This document shows positions 8,100-15,699 of a stretch of DNA of 64,000 nucleotides, one piece after another. The position numbers and the translations under genes were made by a program. The notes beneath the pieces were generated by a model. That model did not search any database and was not told the DNA's origin. It worked only from the letters and a program-made list of their open reading frames with translations. The number at the start of each line of letters is the position of its first letter. The first letter of the stretch is position 1. Source of the DNA: an uncultured Aquimarina sp. (lineage in GTDB: Bacteria > Bacteroidota > Bacteroidia > Flavobacteriales > Flavobacteriaceae); the NCBI GenBank assembly GCA_947498815.1, contig CANMLU010000020.1, forward strand, positions 1 to 64,000. Reading direction: 5' to 3'.

Positions 8100-8145
8100 G
8101 CTCACATTAAGCCATACTAGAAATAGTGTGGCTTTTTTGTTTTTA
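8100..8145 (+). repeat. 46-bp direct repeat, copy 2
   Basis: Identical to 6305-6350. Only the last bases of tRNA-Arg are present here, followed by the complete terminator. A promoter-like leader precedes it, so this looks like a tRNA gene whose body has been deleted. Confidence 0.95.
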
Positions 8146-8214
8146 CCAAAGACATAGAAACAGAGGAAAAAGATGATTCTTTTAAAAAAAGTAATTTTAC
8201 ACCCTTTTATTTAT

Positions 8215-8613
8215 TTATAAACTTTCCCACATTTTATCTGCATTTAATCTAAAAGTTCCTAAGTGATCAAAATTACATTCAGCAGGACCTATGATGGAAA
8301 GAAAAGGCTCCTGTTTTTTGTTTTTATATAGATGATATATTTGACCTGCTATAGGTTCAAAATTAATTTTAGCACTATAAATCAAATTATTATACTCAAA
8401 TTGCTTCATCAAAATATCGTATTCTGCCTTGAGTTCGTCGTACTTTGCTTTAACCTGTTTATTTACCTTATGTATATTGGTATTTTTCCAAGCTACTGTA
8501 TCTGTGGTAGTAATCGCAGGTGCTCCAATGTTTGTGGCATAAGGTTTTAAAGACGCATCATAACGATTTTCCTCCTCATTAAATACTATATTATCGGGCT
8601 TCTTTTTTTGCAT
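8215..8613 (-). CDS. DUF2452 domain protein
   Basis: The 132-residue cytosolic protein matches DUF2452 by its order of motifs: an N-terminal 'YDASLKPYATNIGAPAI', a coiled-coil-like middle (residues 50-80), 'AGQIYHLY' and a final 'GPAECNFDHLGTFRLNADKMW'-like strand region. The function of the family is unknown. It starts 3 bases after the end of the damaged DUF2256 gene, a frequent neighbour as far as I recall, so the two were probably one operon. Confidence 0.75.
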   Translation of the reverse strand: MQKKKPDNIVFNEEENRYDASLKPYATNIGAPAITTTDTVAWKNTNIHKVNKQVKAKYDELKAEYDILMKQFEYNNLIYSAKINFEPIAGQIYHLYKNKKQEPFLSIIGPAECNFDHLGTFRLNADKMWESL

Positions 8614-8616
8614 TAC

Positions 8617-8761
8617 TTATCGTTTTGAAATTTTATTTTGGGTGATTTGACGTTGACGAGAATACTGAACTTCATCACAAACTATCTTCTGTTTTTTTAC
8701 GCCAGGTAAATGGTCGTTCGCAAACTTTACAAATTTTTGTTGGGAGGCTTACCTTTTTCAT
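8617..8761 (-). pseudogene. DUF2256 family gene broken by a frameshift in an A7 run
   Basis: From the ATG at 8761 the frame reads MKKVSLPTKICKVCERPFTW and then RKK, the conserved opening of the short zinc-ribbon-like DUF2256 proteins. It then stops after 28 codons. Removing one base from the seven-A run (plus-strand T7 at 8692-8698) restores a frame that reads CDEVQYSRQRQ, the position where the family has WDEVKYCSxRC, and ends at 8617. The second Cys pair is also lost. The start overlaps the upstream stop as ATGA, a sign of former translational coupling. Confidence 0.65.
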
Positions 8762-9186
8762 ACAAGCGATATATTTATCAAGTAACCCATGAGATCAATG
8801 CCAAAAATTACCGTCCATAGTAAAGTTCGCAACCAATTGCGGATTATGAGTTTGTGTAATATTTCATCATTTAAAATATTATATGCAATTTTATTATGTA
8901 ATGGCACAAAGTGTATAAATGTGGACAACCATACCATTAATATCAACCCTAAATTGATCGCCCCAAGTATCGTAAATCCTCTAACCAATTGAACCATTGC
9001 AATACTCAATTGCCCTATCATTAAAGGCATTACAACATAGCCTATTCGTAAGGTGTAATTTTTGTGCCATTGCACTAGATCATTTTTTTGATAGTAAGAA
9101 AAACTTGGATATACGATCAACTGTATTAACCAGATGAGCACTACTAACCCAAAATCAAAAAGTAACTCTGCAATTTCTAAACTCAT
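8758..9186 (-). CDS. Four-helix membrane protein of unknown function
   Basis: The 142 residues contain about four membrane segments (near 5-27, 48-68, 75-95 and 118-138), with a His/Asn-bearing loop ('FVPLHNKIAYNI') between the last two. I recognise the general type from flavobacteria but no function. It lies 1 base after the SGNH hydrolase gene and overlaps the DUF2256 remnant by 4 bases, so the set is an operon. Confidence 0.7.
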   Translation of the reverse strand: MSLEIAELLFDFGLVVLIWLIQLIVYPSFSYYQKNDLVQWHKNYTLRIGYVVMPLMIGQLSIAMVQLVRGFTILGAINLGLILMVWLSTFIHFVPLHNKIAYNILNDEILHKLIIRNWLRTLLWTVIFGIDLMGYLINISLV

Positions 9187-9187
9187 T

Positions 9188-9985
9188 TTAAAGATTTAAT
9201 CGATGCTTTAAATTGGTTTTAATTTCCTTTTGTTCAATAATGAAATTTGAAAAATCCTTGGCCCAAACTTGATATGTAAGTTTTGAAGGATGTACTCCAT
9301 CGCTAAAGAACGCTGAGGGTTTTGCTTTAATATTTAATCTTTTGATCCAGCTTTCTATGGTTATGGTACGCGAGTAATAGAAGACATCTTTTTGATCTTT
9401 AATTAATAATTCTAATTCTTCACCCAGTATTTCTACCAAATTTCCGAGTGTTATTTTTATTAATGATGTAAATGCCGGAAATTCTTTAATTGGCGGCATA
9501 TTAGCAAAAACGATTATTACATTTTTGAATTTTGATTTGAGAGCATTAATTAGCTCTTGTATATGAGCTTTCCACTTTTTGGGATTATTAAGAGTAAAGG
9601 CATCGTTTCCTCCCAAACCTATAACGATTACATCTATATTAGTCTCTTGTATCCTGGGAATTATCTTTTCCACAACTTTCTTTGCCGTATATCCACTTTT
9701 TGCATATACTTTCCATTCCACATCAACATTCAATTTTGATGATAATTCTTTGGCCATAGAACCTGCAAAACCTTCTTCATGAGTTTCAACTCCAACACCT
9801 GCCACAGTGCTCTCTCCTATTGCCAAGATTCGAAGTTTATTTGTAGTACCGGCCAAAATAACTCCTTCTTTTCCTTTAGCTTCTGGCAAAGAAGGTACCT
9901 TTGATCTTATACGTTTGCCTTGCAAATACATAAGAGGTAATAGGGGAATTGCTAATATTGAGCCAAAAAAGTATTTAGCATTCAT
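9188..9985 (-). CDS. SGNH/GDSL family hydrolase
   Basis: The 265-residue protein has an N-terminal membrane anchor or signal (about residues 5-22), a block I motif in which GDS is replaced by GES (ILAIGESTVAGVG), block III 'GLGGNDAF', and block V 'DGVHPS' with the catalytic Asp-x-x-His. Members are esterases, lipases or carbohydrate deacetylases; the substrate is unknown. The catalytic domain should face the periplasm or outer surface. The start is ATG at 9985, giving MNAKYFFGS. Confidence 0.8.
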   Translation of the reverse strand: MNAKYFFGSILAIPLLPLMYLQGKRIRSKVPSLPEAKGKEGVILAGTTNKLRILAIGESTVAGVGVETHEEGFAGSMAKELSSKLNVDVEWKVYAKSGYTAKKVVEKIIPRIQETNIDVIVIGLGGNDAFTLNNPKKWKAHIQELINALKSKFKNVIIVFANMPPIKEFPAFTSLIKITLGNLVEILGEELELLIKDQKDVFYYSRTITIESWIKRLNIKAKPSAFFSDGVHPSKLTYQVWAKDFSNFIIEQKEIKTNLKHRLNL

Positions 9986-10010
9986 TATTCGTTAATTTAG
10001 TAATATAAAT

Positions 10011-10181
10011 TTATTGCTTTTGTAGTATTTCTATTTGCTTTAGGATATTTTCGGCCTCGGCATATTTTTTATCACTCTCGGCCCGATTAACACTAGATAA
10101 TTTATGCCATTGCGCCATTAATTTTTCATATTTTTTTTGAAGAATTTCGATCTTTGATTTTTTCTTAAATAGTCCTAGCAT
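10011..10181 (-). CDS. DUF6435 (Lacal_2735-type) small protein
   Basis: A 56-residue reading frame, highly charged and helical. It opens MLGLFKKKSKIEILQKKYEK and continues LMAQWHKLSSVNRAESDKKY, ending with QIEILQKQ. This is the pattern of the small Lacal_2735 family (DUF6435) that I know from flavobacteria. Its role is unknown; a coiled-coil structure is likely. It lies 25 bases upstream of the SGNH hydrolase on the same strand and may head that operon. Confidence 0.75.
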   Translation of the reverse strand: MLGLFKKKSKIEILQKKYEKLMAQWHKLSSVNRAESDKKYAEAENILKQIEILQKQ

Positions 10182-10365
10182 GTTCTTTAATTATTATTAT
10201 GTTGATTTAATTATTAAGATAATTTTGTAGTTCAGCTATTTTTTCCATTAGTAAAGTGGATCTATTATTACTCACTACCCAAAGTTACAATAATGTTTAA
10301 CCATTATTTACATTTGTTAAACAAAAATTAACATAGTGCCATAAACTTTATCGATGAACCCGTTG

Positions 10366-10373
10366 TATCTTTG
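10366..10373 (+). promoter_or_regulatory. -7 box TATCTTTG deciding the start of the CIA30 gene
   Basis: An exact TAnnTTTG. A possible TTG start at 10371 falls inside this box, so translation must begin further down, at 10416. Confidence 0.5.
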
Positions 10374-10415
10374 GGCATCTTAAAATTCTTTGAGAAGCTT
10401 TGTAATTCTTTAATT

Positions 10416-10952
10416 ATGAAATGTTTATTCTTATTCTATTATTGCTGTTTTATGTCAACAAACAACACATTAACAATTTTTGATTTTAACAAGGATAGTG
10501 ATAGTTGTAACTGGACAATTGTAGATGATAGGGTCATGGGTGGTCGTTCGGGTGGTAATTTCTATATTAGTGAAGAGGGACATGGAGTGTTTGAAGGATT
10601 TGTATCACTTGAAAATAATGGTGGTTTTTCTTCTGTAAGACATGGTTTTGAATCTAAAATAGTTGAGGATTATAGCAAAATCATAATTCGGTTGCGTGGA
10701 GATGGAAAACGCTATCAGTTAAGGATTAAATCAAACAAAAATGATCGTTACGCCTACATCCATTATATCTCTTCAACTAAAGAGTGGCAATTGATTGAGA
10801 TATTATTATCAGAAATGTATCCTACTTTTCGAGGTAGGAAATTGGATTTACCAAATTATCCCGGTAGAAATCTTGAAGAAGTAGCTTTTCTTATTGGTAA
10901 TAAAGCCGCCGAAAATTTCAAACTTGAAATTGATAGTATAGTCTTACAATAA
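10416..10952 (+). CDS. CIA30 family protein
   Basis: The product (178 residues from the ATG at 10416) has the CIA30 beta-sandwich pattern: 'FDFNKDSDSCNWTIVDDRVMGG' split near residues 22-43, 'GGFSSVRH', a central 'YQLRIKS', and a final 'AAENFKLEIDSIVL'. In eukaryotes CIA30 is a complex I assembly factor; bacterial members are of unknown function and probably bind a ligand. The N-terminus is hydrophobic (MKCLFLFYYCCFM) and could be a signal peptide. The start was chosen because the upstream TTG lies inside the -7 box. Confidence 0.8.
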   Translation: MKCLFLFYYCCFMSTNNTLTIFDFNKDSDSCNWTIVDDRVMGGRSGGNFYISEEGHGVFEGFVSLENNGGFSSVRHGFESKIVEDYSKIIIRLRGDGKRYQLRIKSNKNDRYAYIHYISSTKEWQLIEILLSEMYPTFRGRKLDLPNYPGRNLEEVAFLIGNKAAENFKLEIDSIVLQ

Positions 10953-11042
10953 AATTATGTATTACAGCGTAAAAAGAAAAACACCCACAAAATATAATTA
11001 ATAGTTACTTATTGCATATTATACCCCTTATTCTTACCGTTT

Positions 11043-11474
11043 TTAAATCGAATCGACATGAGGGAACCTTAAATCATAATCAACTTTTAATCGTATTAGT
11101 TTTTCAAAAAAAGTACTATTTTCCTTATGAGTTATATTATTTTTAAAATGAACAAATCTACCTTGGGCATGAATACTAACACCATTCGTTTTATAGATGT
11201 AGAATTGATAATAAGGAATAATCCAAGTGAAATTCCTCAACCCCTTATTTATTGCGATTAAAATTCCATTGGGTCTTAATTCAATACTACCATAGTTAAT
11301 ATCCGATATAACATTTAAGTACGGTCTTAGATTTGGGCTTACCTCATCTATAACCATCCTTTTTGAACCTATTCCATTTAACTTTAAGCTCTGCAAGAAA
11401 GAAAAAGGCTTACCCACTAAATCGTTAATAATTTCCTTATTACTCTTACTCGCATATGTAGTCTCTAATACCAT
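11043..11474 (-). CDS. Conserved flavobacterial protein of unknown function
   Basis: The 143-residue soluble protein contains the stretch 'YGSIELRPNGILIAINKG' then 'FTWIIPYYQFYIYKTNG' and 'SIHAQGRFVHF', which I recognise as a conserved hypothetical of flavobacteria. No catalytic motif is seen. The 73-residue gene upstream ends 38 bases before its start, and the two are likely cotranscribed. Confidence 0.75.
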   Translation of the reverse strand: MVLETTYASKSNKEIINDLVGKPFSFLQSLKLNGIGSKRMVIDEVSPNLRPYLNVISDINYGSIELRPNGILIAINKGLRNFTWIIPYYQFYIYKTNGVSIHAQGRFVHFKNNITHKENSTFFEKLIRLKVDYDLRFPHVDSI

Positions 11475-11512
11475 TTAGAATAGGTTTTCATAACAATTTA
11501 GTTTTAAAAAAA

Positions 11513-11734
11513 TTAGACGTTAGGTACTCCTTTCAAACGTTTTTCAATTCTTTTTTTCTTTACCGTAAGAAGTTTCATAAGATCCATGATTTCCATATTC
11601 TTGGTCTTCTTGTAAACTTCATTTAATGCCAAAATTATTGATTTTGCTTCTCTTGAAGCCGCAACTCGATCACTTGTCGTCATATTACTCATTTTCCTAC
11701 TTTCAAATTCCAACGCTTTTTTCATCAATTCCAT
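11513..11734 (-). CDS. Small helical protein of unknown function
   Basis: The 73 residues are strongly charged and helical, ending 'LMKLLTVKKKRIEKRLKGVP'. It lies just upstream of the 143-residue gene on the same strand. The codon pattern and basic tail look like a real conserved small protein, but no function is known. Confidence 0.6.
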   Translation of the reverse strand: MELMKKALEFESRKMSNMTTSDRVAASREAKSIILALNEVYKKTKNMEIMDLMKLLTVKKKRIEKRLKGVPNV

Positions 11735-12083
11735 AACATCTACTTTATTTAAATTTACAAAACGTTTAACAATTATATAAATTATTTAAACAAAATTAAC
11801 TTTTATAAAAAATGATAACTGAAACTCATTCCATAGATTTCAATACGCCATATCCACATTTAAACTTATATCTAAAAATAATCTAAAGGATATGGCCTAG
11901 AGCGTTTTTATAATTATTTGTAGTTATAATAGATTGAATAAAACAAATGGTAAATATCAAAAACTAAATATTTAAACAAAAAAAAACCCCCCGAAATTAC
12001 CCCTAATACCGGAGGGTTTAAGTAAACACATTGTCAAAATGTTCCTTAATGGCTAACAATCAAGAATGATGTTAGCCTATTTT
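11735..12083. other. Gene-free stretch with two hairpins
   Basis: No reading frame is convincing. It contains the minus-direction hairpin at 11984-12019 and the plus-direction hairpin at 12051-12085. Between 11987 and 12010 it carries CCCCCCGAAATTACCCC, resembling the AATTACCCC elements of the small RNA units at 22.6-23.3 kb. Confidence 0.5.
11984..12019 (-). terminator. Intrinsic terminator, minus direction
   Basis: AAACCCCCCG and CGGAGGGTTT form a stem with one C-A mismatch. On the minus strand it is followed by a run of about ten T. It would end a transcript coming from 12084-12533. Confidence 0.6.
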
Positions 12084-12085
12084 TT
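12051..12085 (+). terminator. Intrinsic terminator, plus direction
   Basis: GGCTAACA (12051-12058) and TGTTAGCC (12070-12077) form a perfect 8-bp stem followed by TATTTTTT on the plus strand. No plus-strand gene precedes it, so an unannotated small transcript from about 11.9 kb is possible. Confidence 0.55.
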
Positions 12086-12533
12086 ATAAATGGACTTTAC
12101 ACATTATCATAAAGTAATTTTTTATTTTCTTGTTCAAAATTATTCGGTACAATGATGTGAAAATGAAAACATTTCTATAAAATAGTATATTAGCAAACTG
12201 ATTAGAATTGTTAGTAATACTATTAGCCATCAATAATATTTTCTTTACAAAACGATTAAAGGATAATGAAAGATTAGATTTAAGCATCTCTTCATGAGAT
12301 CGATAGGTTTTATAACTTAAATCAGATGTTCTATTTTTATTATGTGTGGAAAAAAAACATGTAAATGACCGTAAAATAATTACGGTAAAACCATAAAAAT
12401 TAGAAATCATATTATTATATTGCACCAAGGAAATCGGTAAAAGATCTTGAATGGACAACTTCCATTGAGATGTATTAAATTGATCAAAAGGTAATTGCTT
12501 TTTTGAACAATTTACTTGAAAGTATTTCCTCAT
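12084..12533 (-). CDS. Doubtful reading frame, 149 codons
   Basis: The frame is open from an ATG at 12533 and ends just before a minus-direction terminator at 11984-12019, which gives it some support. The predicted protein has an irregular composition, no domain I recognise, no clear ribosome binding site and no -7 box. It could also be a shadow of a non-coding region. I list it with low confidence. Confidence 0.3.
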   Translation of the reverse strand: MRKYFQVNCSKKQLPFDQFNTSQWKLSIQDLLPISLVQYNNMISNFYGFTVIILRSFTCFFSTHNKNRTSDLSYKTYRSHEEMLKSNLSLSFNRFVKKILLMANSITNNSNQFANILFYRNVFIFTSLYRIILNKKIKNYFMIMCKVHL

Positions 12534-12560
12534 AATGATTGATTATTAATTAATCGTTAT

Positions 12561-12611
12561 CAGACCCTGCATTGTTAGCTCTCCAAAGTTTCACAATTGC
12601 GGGGTCGCTTT
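12561..12611 (+). terminator. Long imperfect hairpin with T-run
   Basis: GACCCTGCATTG and CAATTGCGGGGTC pair imperfectly around a loop of about 20 bases, followed by GCTTTTTT on the plus strand. As with the hairpin at 12051, no plus-strand gene lies in front of it. Confidence 0.45.
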
Positions 12612-12726
12612 TTTCTATTAGATTCTTAAAATAACAACATATATTCCGTTACTTACTTTTGTTTATTAATTACTAATTATTGCTTACTAGTGTTTGTTAA
12701 AAAAATTAACATTTCAAACTTAATAT

Positions 12727-12776
12727 AAATAAATTACATTTCCTTACGGGTATCCGTAAGGAAATGTAATTTATTT
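12727..12776. terminator. Perfect 23-bp inverted repeat downstream of the response regulator
   Basis: The arms (12727-12749 and 12754-12776) are perfect complements with a 4-base loop GTAT. The centre reads TTACGGGTATCCGTAA. It sits 21 bases after the stop of the response regulator and can act as a bidirectional terminator. Its core is almost identical to the dyad at 15872-15887 on the other side of the same locus, so it may also be a binding site. Confidence 0.7.
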
Positions 12777-12797
12777 TAAATATGGGGTTCATATTAC

Positions 12798-13466
12798 TTA
12801 TAATAGGCCTAAATCCTTTGTCATCGCTATAAGATGAATCGCATTTTTGGCTTTAAAATTATATTTTAATTTATTTAATCTTTTTTCAATTGAACTCGTA
12901 CTATTTGGTGAAATCCGTTGTCTTTTAAAATAATCTCCTATTTGTTCTTGGGTAAGACCATTGGATAAATGCTTTAAAAGTAAAATATCATAATCTTTTA
13001 ATTCGAACATATTATTTTTAGTAAACGCACTTGCCAATTGAGCAGAAACAAATGACTTATCATTATACACATCTATTACTGCTTGTATCAATTCGTTTAA
13101 TCCATAACGACCTTTACACACATACCCATTTATACCTTGATCCGTAAAAAAAGATTTTACCTTTTGTGGTCTGTCTTCCATGGAATATATAATAATTTTT
13201 ATGTCGGGTTGCATTGTTTTAACGGCTTCAATTAATTGAATTCCCGAAATTAATTTTCGTTCTCTATGGCTCTCTTTAAATGAGAGGTCGGTTATGAGCA
13301 GGTCAAAAGGTTTATTATCTTGAAGTGCTCTTCTACATTTAAGGTACGCATCATCACAATATTGTGCCTGCTGTACTTCTCTAATCCCGGTTCTGTCATC
13401 AAGAATATTGGCTATGCCATGATTTATACTTCCAAGATCTTCTGCAACTAAAACTTTCTTGAACAT
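12798..13466 (-). CDS. Response regulator with an LuxR/NarL-like output domain
   Basis: The 222-residue protein has a receiver domain (residues 1-125) with the acidic pocket 'VAEDLGS', phosphoacceptor Asp60 in 'LLITDLSF' and Lys118 in 'GYVCKG'. It is followed by a C-terminal helix-turn-helix (about 155-222; 'LLKHLSNGLTQEQIGDYF') of the type paired with TPR-containing histidine kinases in flavobacteria. The Asp-to-HTH linker and the divergent recognition helix are unusual for NarL. The kinase gene lies 18 bases upstream, so the two form a two-component pair. The dyads flanking the locus are candidate targets. Confidence 0.85.
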   Translation of the reverse strand: MFKKVLVAEDLGSINHGIANILDDRTGIREVQQAQYCDDAYLKCRRALQDNKPFDLLITDLSFKESHRERKLISGIQLIEAVKTMQPDIKIIIYSMEDRPQKVKSFFTDQGINGYVCKGRYGLNELIQAVIDVYNDKSFVSAQLASAFTKNNMFELKDYDILLLKHLSNGLTQEQIGDYFKRQRISPNSTSSIEKRLNKLKYNFKAKNAIHLIAMTKDLGLL

Positions 13467-13484
13467 ATGCTTATATATTATAGG

Positions 13485-15443
13485 TTAACTAGGAAAACTT
13501 ATCTTGGCCTTAAAGCCTTTTCCTATTTCCGAATCAAATATAAATATTCCTCCAATTGTTTTTATACGGTTTTCCACATTCGACAAACCATTACTGTAAT
13601 TTATTGCCTCTATAGAGGCTCCAACGCCATTATCCGAGTAATTAATTTCTATATATTTAGGTGTTTTTTTAAAAGTTACAGCCACAAGTTGGGCGTTACT
13701 ATGTTTTTTCATGTTTACCATGATTTCCTGTAACACTCTATGAATGATGATCTTCTTTTCTGGGGTTATAGGTTGCCAGCCAATCTCATTAACCCCTTTA
13801 ATAATTATCATCGTATTGTCTGTACTATAACTGCTCAACATACTACTAAGCTCTTGTGCATAGTTTACACCAATTTCTAAACTGCTATTTTCTCTGGAAA
13901 TATCTCTAGTTCTCAAATACACATCTTCTACTTTATCTAATAGTCTAGGGTCGTCGTTATTATTTTGTAATTGAATCATTATGTTATAGACATCATTGGC
14001 CAACTCGTCATGTATTTTTTTTGAAATTCGAGTTTCTGCATTATAAACTTCTCGTATTTTTTCTCTTTTGAGTCGTTGTTGTAATAAATAGAATAAAAAT
14101 CCTCCAACAAGCAATAAAATAACCGTTCCTGCCAAATAAATGATTTTCTGGGTACGTTGTTTTGCAGTTTCGGCCTTTAAAACCAAATTTTGCGTAGTGA
14201 GTTTATCATTATCATATTTGGTCACCGCATAAATCTCCCGGTTGCTTTGATTGATTTCGGTTAACTCGTTATAAACAGCGTTATATATCTTCGCCTCTTC
14301 ATTAGTATTCTCCTTTAGATCAAAAATAAATCCTAAAGCTTCTATAGTCAATCTTAAATTATGTCTTTTTTTCGCATTTTCATATGCAGCTTCAGCAAAA
14401 TACAATGCTTTTGTTTTGTCTTTTTCAAGATAATACTTGGTTAGATAAATATTACTTGTTATCAAGCCTTCGATATCTTTTATCTTTTTCCGTATTTCTA
14501 ATGCATTAATTAATACTCTTTCGGAATTCTTGTTTTCTTTATTTTCGAGCCAATATAAGTATCCAAGATTTCCAAGTACTCGTGCATATTCACTACTGTC
14601 ACGTTTGACTATAGAATCAGACACTAGTGTTTCCAATATATCAATGGCTTTTTGATAATTTTCCTGGTTTGCAAGTATAAGGGCTTTGGTATTTTTAAAA
14701 ATAAGAATATGTTTAATACCTATACTATTCTTAGATATACTGTCTTTATCCAGAGCAAGTGCTTGTTTGTTATACTTTAATGCTTCTTCAAAATTGTTTT
14801 GATGTCTATTAGCTACCGAAATAATATGATAAAGGCCCGATAAACTTCTTAAATCTGTCGTGTTTTCTATATATTTTAACCCATCAATTGCCGTCGTTTT
14901 ACTCCCTGAATGATCACCTAAAAAAGTTTGTATATTGGCCATGTTAAGTAAACTTCTACCCGCCCGTAACGTATCTTTTACTTCTCTTGAAATTTTAAAG
15001 TTCTCATTATAGTATTCAAAAGCTTTTGTTAATTGGTTATTTTTTTTATGATAAATTCCAAGTTTTAGTAACGCTCTACTTATATAGGCAGTATCCCTAT
15101 TACTGTTAGCCAAATCGTATAATTGGTGAGAATATACAATTGCACTATCGTACCGTTTAATTTTACCAAACAACCAAGTTTTTTGCATTAATCCTTTATA
15201 AATTAACGAGTCTTGATTATAATATCGGACGCCTTTTAAAAACTCAGAAAGGTTATATATTCGATCAGATATTGATAAAGAATCGTTATTGCTAAGAGTA
15301 TACAGCCTATAAATACTATCCAATTCTTTTTGAGAAGGCTCTAGTTTTGTTTTGTTTTGAGCAAAAACAGATACCAGATTAGTAGATAAAAATATTAGTC
15401 CCATTAGAACATAATATAAGGGATTGACGCGCCAAAGTTTCAT
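13485..15443 (-). CDS. TPR-containing sensor histidine kinase (HisKA_3/NarX type)
   Basis: The 652-residue membrane protein has a signal or anchor (about 10-29), a periplasmic array of tetratricopeptide repeats (about 60-380), one membrane helix (435-455), and a cytoplasmic kinase core. The phosphorylated His is probably H478 in 'ISKKIHDELAND'. An ATPase domain follows with N-box 'QEIMVNMKKHS' and G-box 'DNGVGASIEAINYSNGLSNV' in part. It should phosphorylate the response regulator encoded 18 bases downstream. The periplasmic TPR part suggests sensing through protein contact, perhaps with the small lipoprotein encoded just upstream. Confidence 0.9.
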   Translation of the reverse strand: MKLWRVNPLYYVLMGLIFLSTNLVSVFAQNKTKLEPSQKELDSIYRLYTLSNNDSLSISDRIYNLSEFLKGVRYYNQDSLIYKGLMQKTWLFGKIKRYDSAIVYSHQLYDLANSNRDTAYISRALLKLGIYHKKNNQLTKAFEYYNENFKISREVKDTLRAGRSLLNMANIQTFLGDHSGSKTTAIDGLKYIENTTDLRSLSGLYHIISVANRHQNNFEEALKYNKQALALDKDSISKNSIGIKHILIFKNTKALILANQENYQKAIDILETLVSDSIVKRDSSEYARVLGNLGYLYWLENKENKNSERVLINALEIRKKIKDIEGLITSNIYLTKYYLEKDKTKALYFAEAAYENAKKRHNLRLTIEALGFIFDLKENTNEEAKIYNAVYNELTEINQSNREIYAVTKYDNDKLTTQNLVLKAETAKQRTQKIIYLAGTVILLLVGGFLFYLLQQRLKREKIREVYNAETRISKKIHDELANDVYNIMIQLQNNNDDPRLLDKVEDVYLRTRDISRENSSLEIGVNYAQELSSMLSSYSTDNTMIIIKGVNEIGWQPITPEKKIIIHRVLQEIMVNMKKHSNAQLVAVTFKKTPKYIEINYSDNGVGASIEAINYSNGLSNVENRIKTIGGIFIFDSEIGKGFKAKISFPS

Positions 15444-15460
15444 TCCCTAAAATTACTAAA

Positions 15461-15509
15461 TTAAATTTGGTCTATGTAGTAGCTTTTATACTACATAGAC
15501 CAAATTTAA
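15461..15509 (-). promoter_or_regulatory. Perfect 20-bp hairpin between lipoprotein and kinase genes
   Basis: The arms 15461-15480 and 15490-15509 are perfect complements with a 9-base loop. The hairpin lies between the lipoprotein stop (15535) and the kinase start (15443). On the minus strand it is followed by a weak T-rich stretch. It may be a partial terminator or an RNA stabiliser, leaving the lipoprotein mRNA more abundant than that of the kinase. Confidence 0.7.
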
Positions 15510-15534
15510 CAATGTTTTACTTTTTTTTTAGCTC

Positions 15535-15699
15535 TTAATTACCTCCACCTACATCTTCATCGGGATCAACGTGTCCATCACCATTAGTTGCAACAATTTC
15601 TTCTGCCGAGATATCCTTATCTGCTATGCTGTCTGCCGTACATGATGTAAAACTTGCTGTCATAAATAGGGCTACGAGTATATAAATTATAGTTTTCAT
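15535..15699 (-). CDS. Small lipoprotein next to the TPR kinase
   Basis: A 54-residue frame opens MKTIIYILVALFMTASFTSC and continues TADSIADKDISAEEIVATNG, ending DGHVDPDEDVGGGN. The hydrophobic segment followed by SFTSC is a lipobox, so the mature peptide is about 34 residues, acidic and Gly/Asp rich, attached to a membrane. I recall similar small SCTAD-type peptides next to flavobacterial TPR kinases, but no proven function. It heads the kinase-regulator gene row and is a candidate ligand, reporter or target of the pair. Confidence 0.7.
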   Translation of the reverse strand: MKTIIYILVALFMTASFTSCTADSIADKDISAEEIVATNGDGHVDPDEDVGGGN

